DNA of 64,000 nt from Paraburkholderia humisilvae (GCF_902859855.1 NZ_CADIKH010000008.1:62001-126000); one strand, 5' to 3'. Shown: positions 20,604 to 30,730, numbered from the stretch's first letter. A program made the numbers and translations. The notes: a model not told the origin generated them from the sequence alone.

Positions 20604-21364
20604 GCTTCTTTCTCACGTCGCCACACGCGATCGACCTTGGCGTCAATATCGACCACGTGGCCACGCTGCGCAATGCGCGCGGCACGTCCTATCCTGATCC
20701 GATCCGCGCGGCGCTGGCCGCCGAAGAGGCGGGCGCCGATGCGATCACGCTGCATTTGCGCGAGGATCGCCGGCATATCGTCGACGCGGACGTGCGCGCG
20801 CTGCGTCCGCAATTGAAGACGCGGATGAATCTCGAATGCGCGGTCACGCAGGAAATGCTCGACATCGCGTGCGACGTGCGTCCGCACGACGTCTGCCTCG
20901 TGCCGGAAAAGCGCGCGGAGCTGACCACCGAAGGCGGTCTCGATGTCGCCGGCCACTTCGATGCGGTGCGCGCCGCGTGCAAACAGCTGGCGGATGCGGG
21001 CTCGCGCGTGTCGCTTTTTATCGATGCCGAAGCGACGCAAATCCGCGCCGCACACGAAGCGGGGGCGCCGGTGATCGAACTGCACACCGGCCGCTACGCG
21101 GAAGCGCACGACGAAGCCGGGCAGCAGCGCGAATACGAGCGTGTTGTACAGGGCGTCGAGCTGGGCCGCTCGCTCGGGCTCAAGGTGAATGCCGGCCACG
21201 GTTTGCACTATACGAACGTGCAGCAGATCGCGGCGATCGAAGGCATCGTCGAATTGAATATCGGCCATGCGATTGTTGCGCACGCAATCTTCGCCGGCTG
21301 GGACAACGCGGTGCGCGAGATGAAGGCGATCATGATCGCCGCACGTCTTGCCGCACGCGCTTAA
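20600..21364 (+). CDS. pdxJ: Pyridoxine 5'-phosphate synthase
   Basis: 254 residues. PdxJ condenses 1-deoxy-xylulose 5-phosphate with 3-amino-2-oxopropyl phosphate to form vitamin B6 phosphate. Motifs: [50 protein letters not shown] and [12 protein letters not shown], together forming the TIM-barrel active site. The ATG overlaps the recO stop by four bases. Overlap and order recO-pdxJ-acpS are conserved in many proteobacteria. Confidence 0.98.
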   Translation: MSFFLTSPHAIDLGVNIDHVATLRNARGTSYPDPIRAALAAEEAGADAITLHLREDRRHIVDADVRALRPQLKTRMNLECAVTQEMLDIACDVRPHDVCLVPEKRAELTTEGGLDVAGHFDAVRAACKQLADAGSRVSLFIDAEATQIRAAHEAGAPVIELHTGRYAEAHDEAGQQREYERVVQGVELGRSLGLKVNAGHGLHYTNVQQIAAIEGIVELNIGHAIVAHAIFAGWDNAVREMKAIMIAARLAARA

Positions 21365-21377
21365 AGCGGCGAGCGCC

Positions 21378-21776
21378 ATGGCGATCTACGGCATCGGGAC
21401 TGACGTGGTGCAGGTGAGCCGCGTGGCCGCGGTGATGGAACGCACCGGCGGCCGCTTTGCGGAAAAGGTGCTGGGGCCCGACGAACTTCGCGTCTATCAC
21501 GCGCGCAATGCGCGTTCCGCGGTGCGCGGTCTTGCGTATCTCGCGACACGCTTCTCCGTGAAGGAAGCGTTCTCGAAAGCGATCGGCCTTGGCATGCATT
21601 GGCCAATGACGTGGCGCGCGCTGCAGACGCTCAACGAAGCCGGTGGCAGGCCGTACGTGATCGCATCCGGTGAACTCGCGGACTGGCTCTCCGCACGCGG
21701 CATTACCGCGCGCGTGACGCTTTCCGACGAGCGCGACTACGCAGTGTCGTTTGTGATCGCGGAGACCGGCGATTAG
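21378..21776 (+). CDS. acpS: Holo-ACP synthase
   Basis: 132 residues. AcpS transfers phosphopantetheine from CoA to Ser37 of the acyl carrier protein encoded at 7065. [16 protein letters not shown] holds the Mg-binding aspartate, and [15 protein letters not shown] is the second signature. The start at 21378 is chosen for the family N-terminus and lies 13 bases after pdxJ. Part of the rnc-nagZ gene string. Confidence 0.97.
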   Translation: MAIYGIGTDVVQVSRVAAVMERTGGRFAEKVLGPDELRVYHARNARSAVRGLAYLATRFSVKEAFSKAIGLGMHWPMTWRALQTLNEAGGRPYVIASGELADWLSARGITARVTLSDERDYAVSFVIAETGD

Positions 21777-21872
21777 CCAGCACTCGCGTCATTCCGGCTG
21801 TCTGAATTTCTCCGGCGCGGCGCGGTGTGCCGGTCGCGCCGGTCGTCTGTTTTTTTCTTCCCCTTCCGCTCG

Positions 21873-22901
21873 ATGAAAACCTCTCCTGGACCGGTCATGC
21901 TCGACGTCGTCGGCAAGACGCTCAATGCAGCCGACAAACGCCGCCTCGCTCATCCGATGACGGGTGGTGTGATTCTGTTTGCACGGCACTTCGAAAGTCG
22001 TGCGCAACTGACCGCGCTGACCGATGCGATCCGCGATATGCGCGACGATCTGCTGATCGCCGTCGATCACGAAGGCGGCCGCGTGCAACGCTTTCGCACC
22101 GACGGCTTCACGGTGTTGCCATCGATGGGCAAGCTCGGTGCGCTGTGGGATGACGACGTGCTGCATGCGACGAAGGTGGCGACCGCGGTCGGTTACATCC
22201 TTGCGGCCGAACTGCGCGCATGCGGGATCGACATGAGTTTCACGCCGGTGCTCGATCTGAACTACGGCGAGTCTCAAGTGATCGGCGACCGCTCGTTTCA
22301 TCGCGATCCGCGCGTCGTCACGCTGCTCGCGAAGAGCCTGAATCACGGCCTCGCGCTCGCCGGCATGGCGAACTGCGGCAAGCATTTTCCAGGACATGGT
22401 TTCGCGCGAGCGGATTCGCATGTCGCGGTGCCGGTCGATGAACGCCAGCTCGACGAGATCCTTGCCGAAGATGTCGCGCCGTACGATTGGCTCGGCATGT
22501 CGCTCGCGTCGGTGATTCCCGCGCACGTGATCTATCCGTTGGTCGATTCGAAGCCGGCCGGCTTTTCGCGCGTGTGGCTACAGGACATCCTGCGCGGCGC
22601 GCTCGGCTTTAACGGCGCGATTTTCAGCGACGATCTGTCAATGGAAGCCGCGCGCCAGGGCGGCACGCTGACCGAGGCCGCGACGGCCGCACTCGAGGCG
22701 GGCTGCGATATGGTGCTGATCTGCAATCAGCCGGAAGAGGCGGGCAAGGTGCTCGACGCGCTGCGCGTCAAATCGTCGAAAGCTTCGCGCCGGCGTATCA
22801 AGCGGCTGCGGCCGCGCGGCAAGGCGCCGATCTGGGACAAACTGGTCGACGAGCCGGAGTATCAGCAGGCGCAAGCGCTGTTGCGCGACGCGTTTGCCTG
22901 A
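21873..22901 (+). CDS. nagZ: Beta-N-acetylhexosaminidase NagZ (family GH3)
   Basis: 342 residues, cytoplasmic. NagZ removes N-acetylglucosamine from recycled muropeptides, and its product can induce AmpC beta-lactamase in some species. KHFPGHGFARADSH is the GH3 NagZ loop with the catalytic His, AVDHEGGRVQRF binds the sugar and IFSDDLSMEAA carries the nucleophilic aspartate. The start (MKTSPGPVMLDVVG) gives the family length. Last gene of the plus-strand string; the next gene is convergent. Confidence 0.97.
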   Translation: MKTSPGPVMLDVVGKTLNAADKRRLAHPMTGGVILFARHFESRAQLTALTDAIRDMRDDLLIAVDHEGGRVQRFRTDGFTVLPSMGKLGALWDDDVLHATKVATAVGYILAAELRACGIDMSFTPVLDLNYGESQVIGDRSFHRDPRVVTLLAKSLNHGLALAGMANCGKHFPGHGFARADSHVAVPVDERQLDEILAEDVAPYDWLGMSLASVIPAHVIYPLVDSKPAGFSRVWLQDILRGALGFNGAIFSDDLSMEAARQGGTLTEAATAALEAGCDMVLICNQPEEAGKVLDALRVKSSKASRRRIKRLRPRGKAPIWDKLVDEPEYQQAQALLRDAFA

Positions 22902-23017
22902 AGTCGGACCGAAGCCCGACTGAGGAAGTTTGACGGAGGCTTGACTGATGCGACGTCAACGCCGGAACGATCGGGTATCGGCGCCCGCTTGCGCCTTTCT
23001 TCATCGCGCCCAACCGA

Positions 23018-24400
23018 TCAATTCAACCGCATCCGTTGCAGCTTGTTGTACAGCGTCTTCGGGCTGATGCCGAGCAGCGAGGCCGCGCGATGCCGCGTGC
23101 CGCCAACCGCGTCAAGCGTTGCGCGGATCAGCATTTCCTCGACGTCCGCGAGCGGCGTGCCGACGGTCACCTGCACGCGGCCCCCATTCAGATCGCGACC
23201 GCCGATGCCGTGGGTTTCATCCGCGCGCAGCGTCTCGAGCACATCGCCCGATGCCTGATAGGCGCGCCGCACACGCTCGTGCAATTCGCGCACGTTGCCC
23301 GGCCATTCATAGGCGAGACATTCGCGCAGGAAGTTCGGCGAGATCAGTTTCGTCGCATCGGCGACGCCGCGCGCATTCGCCTCGCGATTCAATTCGTCGA
23401 CGATCGACTCGGCGAACAGCGCCGGGTCGTCGCCGCGCTCACGTAGCGGCGGCAACGACAACGCGGCCGCTTCGAGACGCAAGCCCAGGTCTTCGTGTAA
23501 CGAGCCGTCCGAGACGGCGGCGCGCGGAACCTTGCGCGTCGATGCGATCAGCCGGAAGTCCGTCACCACCTGGTTCGTGCCGCCGATGCGCATGAAAGTC
23601 TGCGAGTCGAGCGCGCGCAATAGCGCTTCCTGCTGTGGGCGCGGCAACAGCGCGATCTCATCGATAAACAGCGTGCCGCCGCTCGCCTGTTCGAACAGAC
23701 CCGGCTCGCGCTGCTCGGCGCCGCTGAACGCACCGCGCTCATGACCGAACAGCAGGCTATCGAGCGGCCGTCCACCGCCGACGGCCGCCGCCGCGCGGCA
23801 GTCGAACACGATAAACGGACCTTTGCGGCGCCGGCTCATTTCGTGCAGCGTGCGCGCGGCGACTTCCTTGCCGGTGCCCGCTTCGCCGGAAATCAGTACC
23901 GCGGCCTCGGTCGGCGCGACATGCTCGATCGTGTCGTAGATGTGCTGGATCGCGCCGCTGCGACCGATCATCGGACCGAAGCGACCCATCTGACGCAGCT
24001 TCGCGCGCAGCGTCTGCACTTCCTCGGTCAGTTCGTACGGGCGGGGGATGCGCGCAAGCAGGCTGCGCAAACGTGGGATGTTGACCGGTTTGAGCAGATA
24101 GTCCCAGATACCGTGTCGCAACCCTTCGATCGCGCTTTCAACGGTCGCGTTGCCGGTCATCACAATGACCGGCAACGCGCCGCCAGGTGGTTGCACCGGC
24201 AGATGTTGCAGCAGATCGAGGCCGCTGCCGTCCGGCAGGTTCAGGTCGACGAGCACGACGTCCGGGATAAAGCGGGACAACGCGGCGCGCGCTTCGGAAA
24301 GCGTGATCGCCGTGTCGACCGAGAAGCCGTCGGCGGCGAGGATCGCCGACAGGCCGGACAGGCTGTTGGGATCGTCCTCGACAATCAGGGCATGTGGCAT
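23018..24400 (-). CDS. Sigma-54-dependent response regulator (NtrC family)
   Basis: 460 residues. An N-terminal receiver domain (MPHALIVEDD, phospho-acceptor Asp52 in VDLNLPDGSG, Lys in LLKPVNIP) is followed by an AAA+ domain (Walker A GEAGTGKE, Walker B GGTLFIDEI) and a Fis-type helix-turn-helix (RHRAASLLGISPKTLYNKL). The loop that contacts sigma-54 reads GAFSGA, where the usual motif is GAFTGA. No histidine kinase gene is adjacent, so its signal is unknown. It is convergent with nagZ and divergent from nothing; csbD lies upstream on the same strand. The start at 24400 begins exactly at the receiver domain. Confidence 0.92.
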   Translation of the reverse strand: MPHALIVEDDPNSLSGLSAILAADGFSVDTAITLSEARAALSRFIPDVVLVDLNLPDGSGLDLLQHLPVQPPGGALPVIVMTGNATVESAIEGLRHGIWDYLLKPVNIPRLRSLLARIPRPYELTEEVQTLRAKLRQMGRFGPMIGRSGAIQHIYDTIEHVAPTEAAVLISGEAGTGKEVAARTLHEMSRRRKGPFIVFDCRAAAAVGGGRPLDSLLFGHERGAFSGAEQREPGLFEQASGGTLFIDEIALLPRPQQEALLRALDSQTFMRIGGTNQVVTDFRLIASTRKVPRAAVSDGSLHEDLGLRLEAAALSLPPLRERGDDPALFAESIVDELNREANARGVADATKLISPNFLRECLAYEWPGNVRELHERVRRAYQASGDVLETLRADETHGIGGRDLNGGRVQVTVGTPLADVEEMLIRATLDAVGGTRHRAASLLGISPKTLYNKLQRMRLN

Positions 24401-24657
24401 AACGTGCGCAATTTTTTCAAATGGACGGAAACCCCCGGGGCGCCGATGTTCCGGACGCGTTCGGGCACGATATACGGCCGGTACTGCCACTCGAACTTCG
24501 CGGCACCGCAATTCGACGCATGGCTTTTAATCCTTGTCTCCATTGACGCTCATGAACGCTGCCTGCCGCGTAGGTGCTTCCTGCTGTTACCTGTTGCTGC
24601 GCCGATGCGTGCGCGCCGCGTGATCCACCGCGCGCACGGGCACGGCATGAAACCCGG

Positions 24658-24864
24658 CTACAGGTTCCGGTTCGCGTCGAAGAAGCGGCGGACTTCGCGT
24701 TCCGCTTCCTCGCGGGTCTTACCGTAACGTTCCTGAATCAGGCCGGTCAGCCGATCGGCGCGGCCTTCGGCTTTCGTCAGTTCGTCGTCGGTCAGTTCGC
24801 CCCACGCGGTTTTCGCTTTACCGAGCATCTGCTTCCATTTGCCTTCAGCAATATCGTTGTTCAT
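24658..24864 (-). CDS. CsbD family stress protein
   Basis: 68 residues, small and highly charged. MNNDIAEGKWKQMLGKAK and WGELTDDELTKAEGRADRL are the signature of the CsbD/UPF0337 family, abundant general-stress proteins of unknown biochemical role. The start at 24862-24864 has an excellent Shine-Dalgarno (GGGAGGTG) on the minus strand. It ends AEREVRRFFDANRNL. The upstream open frame extends further but is not similar to the family. The 257 bases between this gene and the regulator on the same strand show no further gene. Confidence 0.95.
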   Translation of the reverse strand: MNNDIAEGKWKQMLGKAKTAWGELTDDELTKAEGRADRLTGLIQERYGKTREEAEREVRRFFDANRNL

Positions 24865-25072
24865 TGACACCTCCCTGTTCATTGGTCCGCCCGGAAAATG
24901 AAAGTCGAGCGGTTCCATAGATCGTAAGCAGAGCACGTGCCAGATCCCGAATATCCTGCTGAATCAATGCGCTGACGTTTGAGGAAGCCGGTTCACCCCC
25001 ACTAGCGTGCGCAATTTTGCATAAAGTTCCGGTAAAGATTTCCACCACCATACACGGTCGCGGAAAAAAGAA

Positions 25073-25095
25073 AAAGCGCCCAAAAAGGGCGCTTT
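25073..25095 (-). terminator. Intrinsic terminator of efp
   Basis: 9-bp stem AAAGCGCCC (25073-25081) with GGGCGCTTT (25087-25095) and a 5-base loop. On the minus strand it is followed by TTCTTTTTTCCG, so it ends the efp transcript 54 bases after the stop codon. Confidence 0.85.
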
Positions 25096-25148
25096 CGCGA
25101 AAGCCGCCCCAAGCGGGGCGCGGCTCTTGAGTGAAGCCTTTGCTTTCC

Positions 25149-25706
25149 TTACGCGCGGCTGCGATACTCGTTTGTCCGGGTATCGATTTCGATCTTGTCG
25201 CCGATGTTGCAGAAGAGCGGCACTTGCAGTTCGAAACCCGTGTTCAGCTTGGCGTTCTTCAGCACCTTGCCCGACGACGTGTCACCCTTCACAGCCGGTT
25301 CCGTATAGATGATTTCGCGGACCACCGTGGTCGGCAGTTCGACCGAGATCGCCTTGTCGTTGTAGAAAACCACTTCGCACGTCATCCCGTCCTGCAGGTA
25401 GTTCAGTGCGTCTCCCATCATTTCCGCTTCGACTTCGTACTGGTTGTAGTCGGCATCCATGAACACGTACATCGGGTCCGCGAAGTACGAGTAGGTCACT
25501 TCCCTGCGGTCGAGCACGACGATGTCGAACTTGTCGTCGGCCCGATAGACCGACTCCATGCCTGCGCCCGTCAGCAGGTTCTTGAACTTCATCTTGACGA
25601 CGGCGGCGTTACGGCCCGATTTGTTGTATTCGGCTTTCTGCACAACCATCGCGTCGTTGCCGATCATCACGACGTTGCCGGTGCGGAGTTCTTGAGCGAT
25701 CTTCAT
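25149..25706 (-). CDS. efp: Elongation factor P (arginine-32 type)
   Basis: 185 residues, three beta-barrel domains. EF-P rescues ribosomes stalled at polyproline. The tip of domain I reads NKSGRNAAV with arginine at position 32, in contrast to the lysine of E. coli (modified by EpmA). This is the form that is rhamnosylated by EarP, and the earP gene lies 226 bases upstream on the same strand. The C-terminal [17 protein letters not shown] is typical. Proline-rich clients are plausible in this window (for example the PlsX tail). Confidence 0.98.
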   Translation of the reverse strand: MKIAQELRTGNVVMIGNDAMVVQKAEYNKSGRNAAVVKMKFKNLLTGAGMESVYRADDKFDIVVLDRREVTYSYFADPMYVFMDADYNQYEVEAEMMGDALNYLQDGMTCEVVFYNDKAISVELPTTVVREIIYTEPAVKGDTSSGKVLKNAKLNTGFELQVPLFCNIGDKIEIDTRTNEYRSRA

Positions 25707-25932
25707 AAAACTGTCCTGTACGAAATAATGTGCTTCAACGTTGCTTGCTGTGTGGCGTATTCCTGTTGCCTACGCCGCGGCGCGCGGCATAGGCGGGCGC
25801 GGTGCCCAAGGCCGTTGCCGGTGTTTTACCCGACGTAGAGGAAATCCGGATGAAACCGCACGGGATGCGCGCGCCGATGCGTTCGGGCCTATAGCGGTGC
25901 CGCGTCTGCAACGGCGGCTGCTGGCTAACCGC

Positions 25933-27207
25933 TTATTTTAACTGAGTTTTTGCGAATCGGGCCAGATTTCCAGCGAGATCCCCGGCGCGCGCGAGTTCCA
26001 GCGCCCATTGCGTGGCGCGCGCGGTGAACGCGGGCAGGTGGCGCGCAAAATCCGGCCAAAGCGCGGCCCAGTCAGGCGTGCCGACGCCGTTCCACGCATG
26101 CCAGAAGCGCGTCAGCGCGGCGCACGGGGCGGCCGGCAGCGAGTGCGCATAGTGCGCGAGCGCGGCGTCGAGTTTCGGCAGATGCGCGTCGTCCGCTTGC
26201 GGGTAGATATGCCAGACGAACGGACGCGCGGCCCACTGGGCGCGCACAAAGGAGTCTTCGCCGCGCACGAAGTTCAGGTCGCTTGCCCATAGCAGACGGT
26301 CGTAGCCGGGCTGGTCCGTGAAGGCGAGCGCGTGCGCGGCGAGGCTGCCGCGTTCAGCGTGCGCGCCCGCCGCGAACGACGCTAACCCGAAGAAGCGCGC
26401 GAGCGCGCCGGAGATACGCCCTTCGGGCACGAGCAGCACGACGGGATCGGCTGAGTCGCGCCATTGCTCGAGCAGCGCGTCGATGGCGGGGTTTTCGTAT
26501 GCGAACAGTGAGATCACGGTCGTGCCGGCGGCGGGCGCCGACGTGCCGACCGTGTCGCGCCACCATGCGGCACGCTCAGCTTGCGACGCGTCGAACGCCG
26601 CGCGTTGCGCGTCCAGATCATGCTCCTTCAGCACGCCGCCGGTCCCGGGGGCGAGTCCCGGAAAGAAGAAGGTCTTCACGAGCGGATAGCGCGGATGCGG
26701 CGACGGCCGCAAATGGAAATCCGCGACCCAGTCCTCGGCGCTCAGATACTCGAGATTCAGCCACACCGGCGCATGCGCGCGGCGCGCCATGGCGGCCACG
26801 TAGACCGGTGGCAGTTCACACCCGAATGCTTCAATCACGACGTCGGCCACTTCGAGCGTGTCGCCCGCGTGCGCGGGCTCATGCCAATGTTCGGCAACGA
26901 TCCCGTGCACCGTCTGGCGCGCGCGGTGGGTGTCGACGGCAGGGCACAGCGCGTGAAACGCGCGCAGGTCGTCGACGAATACGCGTACCTGCCAGCCGTG
27001 TTCCGTCGCAAGCTGGCGCGCAAGGCGCCAGCACACGCCGATATCGCCGAAGTTGTCGATCACCGCGCAAAAGATGTCGCACGCGATGGCTGTGCCATCC
27101 GGCTTGCGCAGGTCGTGCTGCGTGTCGGGCCGCGCTGGCGGCGGCGTGCGCACGGGGCGCGACCTTTGGGACGCGGGGTTGGCGGCGGAGCAGGAGGCGG
27201 CGGACAT
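25933..27207 (-). CDS. earP: EF-P arginine rhamnosyltransferase EarP
   Basis: 424 residues. EarP (formerly DUF2331) transfers rhamnose from dTDP-rhamnose to Arg32 of EF-P. The N-terminal Rossmann-like half contains DNFGDIGVCWRLARQL, with the aspartate needed for inverting glycosyl transfer, and the C-terminal half contains FVRGEDSFVRAQWAARPFVW with the conserved nucleotide-sugar-binding glutamate and aspartate. About 45 residues at the N-terminus are Ser/Ala/Pro-rich and not part of the fold, so the true start may lie further in; no better Shine-Dalgarno site settles this. Pairing with efp supports the function strongly. Confidence 0.95.
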   Translation of the reverse strand: MSAASCSAANPASQRSRPVRTPPPARPDTQHDLRKPDGTAIACDIFCAVIDNFGDIGVCWRLARQLATEHGWQVRVFVDDLRAFHALCPAVDTHRARQTVHGIVAEHWHEPAHAGDTLEVADVVIEAFGCELPPVYVAAMARRAHAPVWLNLEYLSAEDWVADFHLRPSPHPRYPLVKTFFFPGLAPGTGGVLKEHDLDAQRAAFDASQAERAAWWRDTVGTSAPAAGTTVISLFAYENPAIDALLEQWRDSADPVVLLVPEGRISGALARFFGLASFAAGAHAERGSLAAHALAFTDQPGYDRLLWASDLNFVRGEDSFVRAQWAARPFVWHIYPQADDAHLPKLDAALAHYAHSLPAAPCAALTRFWHAWNGVGTPDWAALWPDFARHLPAFTARATQWALELARAGDLAGNLARFAKTQLK

Positions 27208-27358
27208 GGCAGCGGGGCCCTTGGACTTCGCGCAGGCGCGGCGTGAGCGGAATGTTCTAAACTGGCGATTTTAAAGCAGCGCCCTGTGAGAGACGGGTGC
27301 GATCTGCTCTTATTCGCTGTTTTGATCACCGCAAGCGCGGCTTCCAGTCCTATCCTGC

Positions 27359-29569
27359 ATGGCCCACTCTGACGCTTCCGATACTCCAGACGTCTTCGAG
27401 CCGAAAAAAGTGCTCGCGCAATTGCCGCATTTGCCGGGCGTCTACCGCTATTACGATGCGAACGGCTCGGTGCTGTACGTCGGCAAGGCGCGCGACCTGA
27501 AAAAGCGCGTATCGAGCTACTTCACGAAGACACTGCTGTCGCCGCGCATCGCGATGATGGTGACGCGCATTGCGCGTATCGAAACCACCGCGACGCGCTC
27601 CGAAGCGGAGGCGCTGCTGCTTGAGAACAACCTGATCAAGGCGCTGGCGCCGCGCTACAACATCCTGTTTCGCGACGACAAGTCGTATCCGTATCTGAAG
27701 CTGACCGGCCATCAGTTTCCGCGCATGGCGTACTACCGCGGCGCGGTCGACAAAAAGAACCAGTATTTCGGACCGTTTCCGAGCGCATGGGCGGTGCGCG
27801 AAAGCATCCAGATCCTGCAGCGCGTGTTTCAGCTGCGCACCTGCGAAGACTCGGTGTTCAACAACCGCACGCGGCCGTGCCTGCTGCATCAGATCGGTCG
27901 CTGCACCGCGCCGTGCGTGCGCGCGATCAGCGAGGAGGACTACGCACGTGACGTGTCGAATGCATCGCGTTTTCTGCTCGGGCGCCAGTCGGAGGTGATG
28001 AGCGAGCTCGAGCAGAAGATGCATGCGTTCGCGGCCGCGTTGAAGTTCGAGCAGGCGGCGGCGGTCCGTAACCAGATGAGCTCGCTGTCGACGGTGCTGC
28101 ATCAGCAGGCGATCGAAGTGGGCGGCGACAGCGATGTCGATATTCTCGCGGTGGTCGCGCTAGGCGGACGCGTCTGCGTGAATCTCGCGATGGTGCGCGG
28201 CGGCCGGCATCTCGGCGACAAGGCGTATTTTCCGGCGCACGTCGAGAGCGTGCTGTCCATCGAGGCAGGCGAACCCGGCGACGAAGACGCTGACGAAAGT
28301 GTGGCGTCAGCGGCGCTTGCCGATCGACATGCCGACGTTGCGCCGCCAGGTGCGCGAGCATCACATGACGAAAGCGAGTCGACGCACGAAGATGGGCAGC
28401 ACAGCGAAGACGCGGAAAGCTCAGACCCTGACCATACGGACGAAGAAGACGCGAGCGCTGAAGCCGCCGCCGACGAGGCCGACGAGGCCGACGATGGCGC
28501 GGCCGTCATGCGTTCGCGTGCGCCGGGCCTCGAAGCCGAGGTGCTCGAAGCGTTTATCGCGCAGCACTATCTCGGCAACCGCATCCCGCCCGTGCTGGTC
28601 GTCAGTCACGCGCCCGCAAACCGCGAACTCGTCGATCTGCTAACCGAACAGGCTGGCCACAAGGTAACCGTGTTGCGTCAGCCGCAAGGCCAGAAGCGCG
28701 CGTGGCTCGCGATGGCCGAGCAGAACGCGCGGCTCGCGCTGGCGCGATTGTTGTCCGAACAGGGCTCGCAGCAAGCGCGCACGCGCGCGCTTGCCGATAC
28801 GCTTGTGCTCGAATGCGAAGACCTCGCGAAGCTGCGTATCGAGTGCTTCGATATCAGCCATACGATGGGCGAGGCGACGCAGGCGTCGTGCGTCGTGTAT
28901 CACCATCACAAGATGCAGTCGTCGGAATACCGGCGTTACAACATCACCGGCATCACGCCCGGCGACGACTACGCAGCGATGCGCCAGGTGCTCACGCGCC
29001 GCTACGAGAAAATGGTCGCACAGGCCGCGGCGAATGCGGCCGACGCCGCCGCGACCGTGCAGACCGACGCCGCGGACTCGCTTGTCACGCCGGACGCGGC
29101 GGAGCCGGTCGCCGCGGGCGCCACGTTGCCCAATATCGTGCTGATCGACGGCGGCAAGGGCCAGGTTGAAATTGCGCGTCAGGTGTTTAATGAACTGGGG
29201 CTCGATCTCGGGATGCTGGTGGGCGTGGCGAAAGGCGAGGGGCGCAAGGTCGGCCTCGAAACGCTGGTGTTCGCGGACGGCCGCACGCCGCTCGAGCTGG
29301 GCAAGGAAAGCGCGGCGCTGATGCTGGTCGCGCAGATCCGCGACGAGGCGCACCGTTTCGCGATTACCGGCATGCGCGCGAAACGCAGCAAGACGCGCCA
29401 GACGTCGCGGCTCGAGGAACTGGAAGGCGTCGGCGCGAAACGGCGCCAGCGGCTGCTCGCGCGTTTTGGCGGGCTGCGCGGCGTGGTGGCGGCAAGCGTC
29501 GACGATCTGGCGAGCGTCGAAGGCATTTCGCGCGCGCTGGCCGAGCAGATTTACCGGCAACTCCACTAA
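27359..29569 (+). CDS. uvrC: Excinuclease ABC subunit C with acidic insertion
   Basis: 736 residues; usual UvrC proteins have about 600-620. Domains: GIY-YIG nuclease ([20 protein letters not shown], residues 27-46), UVR motif for UvrB binding (about 212-246), RNase H-like nuclease ([30 protein letters not shown]) and two C-terminal helix-hairpin-helix motifs ([34 protein letters not shown]). It makes the 3' and 5' incisions in nucleotide excision repair. A strongly acidic stretch (about residues 302-382, Asp/Glu/Ala/Ser) and an Ala-rich insert (about 555-595) explain the extra length. Divergent from earP. Confidence 0.96.
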   Translation: MAHSDASDTPDVFEPKKVLAQLPHLPGVYRYYDANGSVLYVGKARDLKKRVSSYFTKTLLSPRIAMMVTRIARIETTATRSEAEALLLENNLIKALAPRYNILFRDDKSYPYLKLTGHQFPRMAYYRGAVDKKNQYFGPFPSAWAVRESIQILQRVFQLRTCEDSVFNNRTRPCLLHQIGRCTAPCVRAISEEDYARDVSNASRFLLGRQSEVMSELEQKMHAFAAALKFEQAAAVRNQMSSLSTVLHQQAIEVGGDSDVDILAVVALGGRVCVNLAMVRGGRHLGDKAYFPAHVESVLSIEAGEPGDEDADESVASAALADRHADVAPPGARASHDESESTHEDGQHSEDAESSDPDHTDEEDASAEAAADEADEADDGAAVMRSRAPGLEAEVLEAFIAQHYLGNRIPPVLVVSHAPANRELVDLLTEQAGHKVTVLRQPQGQKRAWLAMAEQNARLALARLLSEQGSQQARTRALADTLVLECEDLAKLRIECFDISHTMGEATQASCVVYHHHKMQSSEYRRYNITGITPGDDYAAMRQVLTRRYEKMVAQAAANAADAAATVQTDAADSLVTPDAAEPVAAGATLPNIVLIDGGKGQVEIARQVFNELGLDLGMLVGVAKGEGRKVGLETLVFADGRTPLELGKESAALMLVAQIRDEAHRFAITGMRAKRSKTRQTSRLEELEGVGAKRRQRLLARFGGLRGVVAASVDDLASVEGISRALAEQIYRQLH

Positions 29570-29711
29570 GTGCGCCGGCGGGACGGATGCCAGCCGGATG
29601 CGAGTCAGTTGCCGGCCGATCGCAGGACTTCGCCGGATGTTTGTTCGCTTGTGGCTGTCTCATTGAGACGGCACAATTGCATCTCTATTTTTCAGAAGCC
29701 TGTCGCTGCCC

Positions 29712-30305
29712 ATGCCGTTCAATTTCCCGATCTTTCTGACGTGGCTGCGGATCGTGCTGATTCCACTCGTGGTGGGCGTGTTTTATCTGCCGGCCGCGTG
29801 GATGAACGTCGAGCACCGCAATCTGGCGGCGATGGTGATCTTCATTCTGGCCGGGCTGACCGACTGGTTCGACGGATATCTCGCACGCAAATGGAACCAG
29901 ACGTCCGCATTCGGCGCGTTTCTGGACCCGGTCGCCGACAAACTGATGGTGACCGCGGCCTTGCTGATGCTCGTGCAACTGGCGCGACTGGACGCGGCGA
30001 TCGCGCTCGTGATCGTCGGCCGCGAAATTGCGATTTCGGCGCTGCGTGAATGGATGGCGCAGATCGGCGCGTCCAAGAGTGTCGCGGTGAATTCGCTCGG
30101 CAAGTTCAAGACCGCATGCCAGATGGTCGCCATTCCGATGCTGCTGCTGTATGGGCCGGTGCCGTTTCCGGGCGGATTCGTACTTGATACACGAGTGTGG
30201 GGCGTGTGGCTGATTTATCTCGCCGCGGTGCTGACGATCTGGTCGATGCTTTATTACATGAAGCTCGCGTGGCCGCAGATTCGCGAGCGCGGCGGTGCGG
30301 TTTGA
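29712..30305 (+). CDS. pgsA: CDP-diacylglycerol-glycerol-3-phosphate 3-phosphatidyltransferase
   Basis: 197 residues, integral membrane protein with about six hydrophobic segments. It makes phosphatidylglycerol phosphate, the precursor of phosphatidylglycerol and cardiolipin. The CDP-alcohol phosphotransferase motif is complete: DWFDGYLARKWNQTSAFGAF followed by LDPVADK. MPFNFPIFLTWLRIVLIP is the standard N-terminus. uvrC-pgsA followed by tRNA-Gly and tRNA-Cys is an arrangement seen widely in proteobacteria. Confidence 0.97.
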   Translation: MPFNFPIFLTWLRIVLIPLVVGVFYLPAAWMNVEHRNLAAMVIFILAGLTDWFDGYLARKWNQTSAFGAFLDPVADKLMVTAALLMLVQLARLDAAIALVIVGREIAISALREWMAQIGASKSVAVNSLGKFKTACQMVAIPMLLLYGPVPFPGGFVLDTRVWGVWLIYLAAVLTIWSMLYYMKLAWPQIRERGGAV

Positions 30306-30345
30306 ATGACGCGCGGCCGCCGCGAATGCGGTGGTGGAAAAAGGG

Positions 30346-30374
30346 TTGACACGTTTCAGTGCTTTATACATAAT
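30346..30374 (+). promoter_or_regulatory. Sigma-70 promoter of the tRNA-Gly cluster
   Basis: Consensus TTGACA (30346-30351), a 17-base spacer and CATAAT (30369-30374). Transcription would start near 30381, about 50 bases before the first tRNA-Gly. Confidence 0.8.
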
Positions 30375-30430
30375 CTCGTCTCTCCGGTGCGAGCGGTTCT
30401 GAAAATTGATGCGCCGGGGGCAGTCATAAC

Positions 30431-30506
30431 GCGGGAGTAGCTCAGTTGGTAGAGCGCAACCTTGCCAAGGTTGAGGTCGCGAGTTCGAGACTCGTCTCCC
30501 GCTCCA
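30431..30506 (+). tRNA. tRNA-Gly (GCC), copy 1
   Basis: 76 bases ending in encoded CCA. The acceptor GCGGGAG pairs with CTCCCGC, the anticodon stem-loop CCTTGCCAAGG has anticodon GCC, and GTTCGAGAC is the T loop region. It is identical in sequence to the copy at 30649. Confidence 0.97.
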
Positions 30507-30648
30507 GAATTTCGAAGCGGCGCGTTATGTGAGTTTGGGTTTGCATTTTTGCAGGTCGGGCTCGAAGCCGTTTCAGCAGTGAACAAGGTCATACGCTGCA
30601 AGGCGCCTCGTTGGGTGTCATGTGTAGCACCACGATTTGCAGGGCCAC

Positions 30649-30724
30649 GCGGGAGTAGCTCAGTTGGTAGAGCGCAACCTTGCCAAGGTTGAGGTCGCGA
30701 GTTCGAGACTCGTCTCCCGCTCCA
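30649..30724 (+). tRNA. tRNA-Gly (GCC), copy 2
   Basis: 76 bases, identical to copy 1 across the whole tRNA and separated from it by 142 bases of unrelated spacer. Anticodon GCC, encoded CCA. Confidence 0.97.
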
Positions 30725-30730
30725 GCAATA

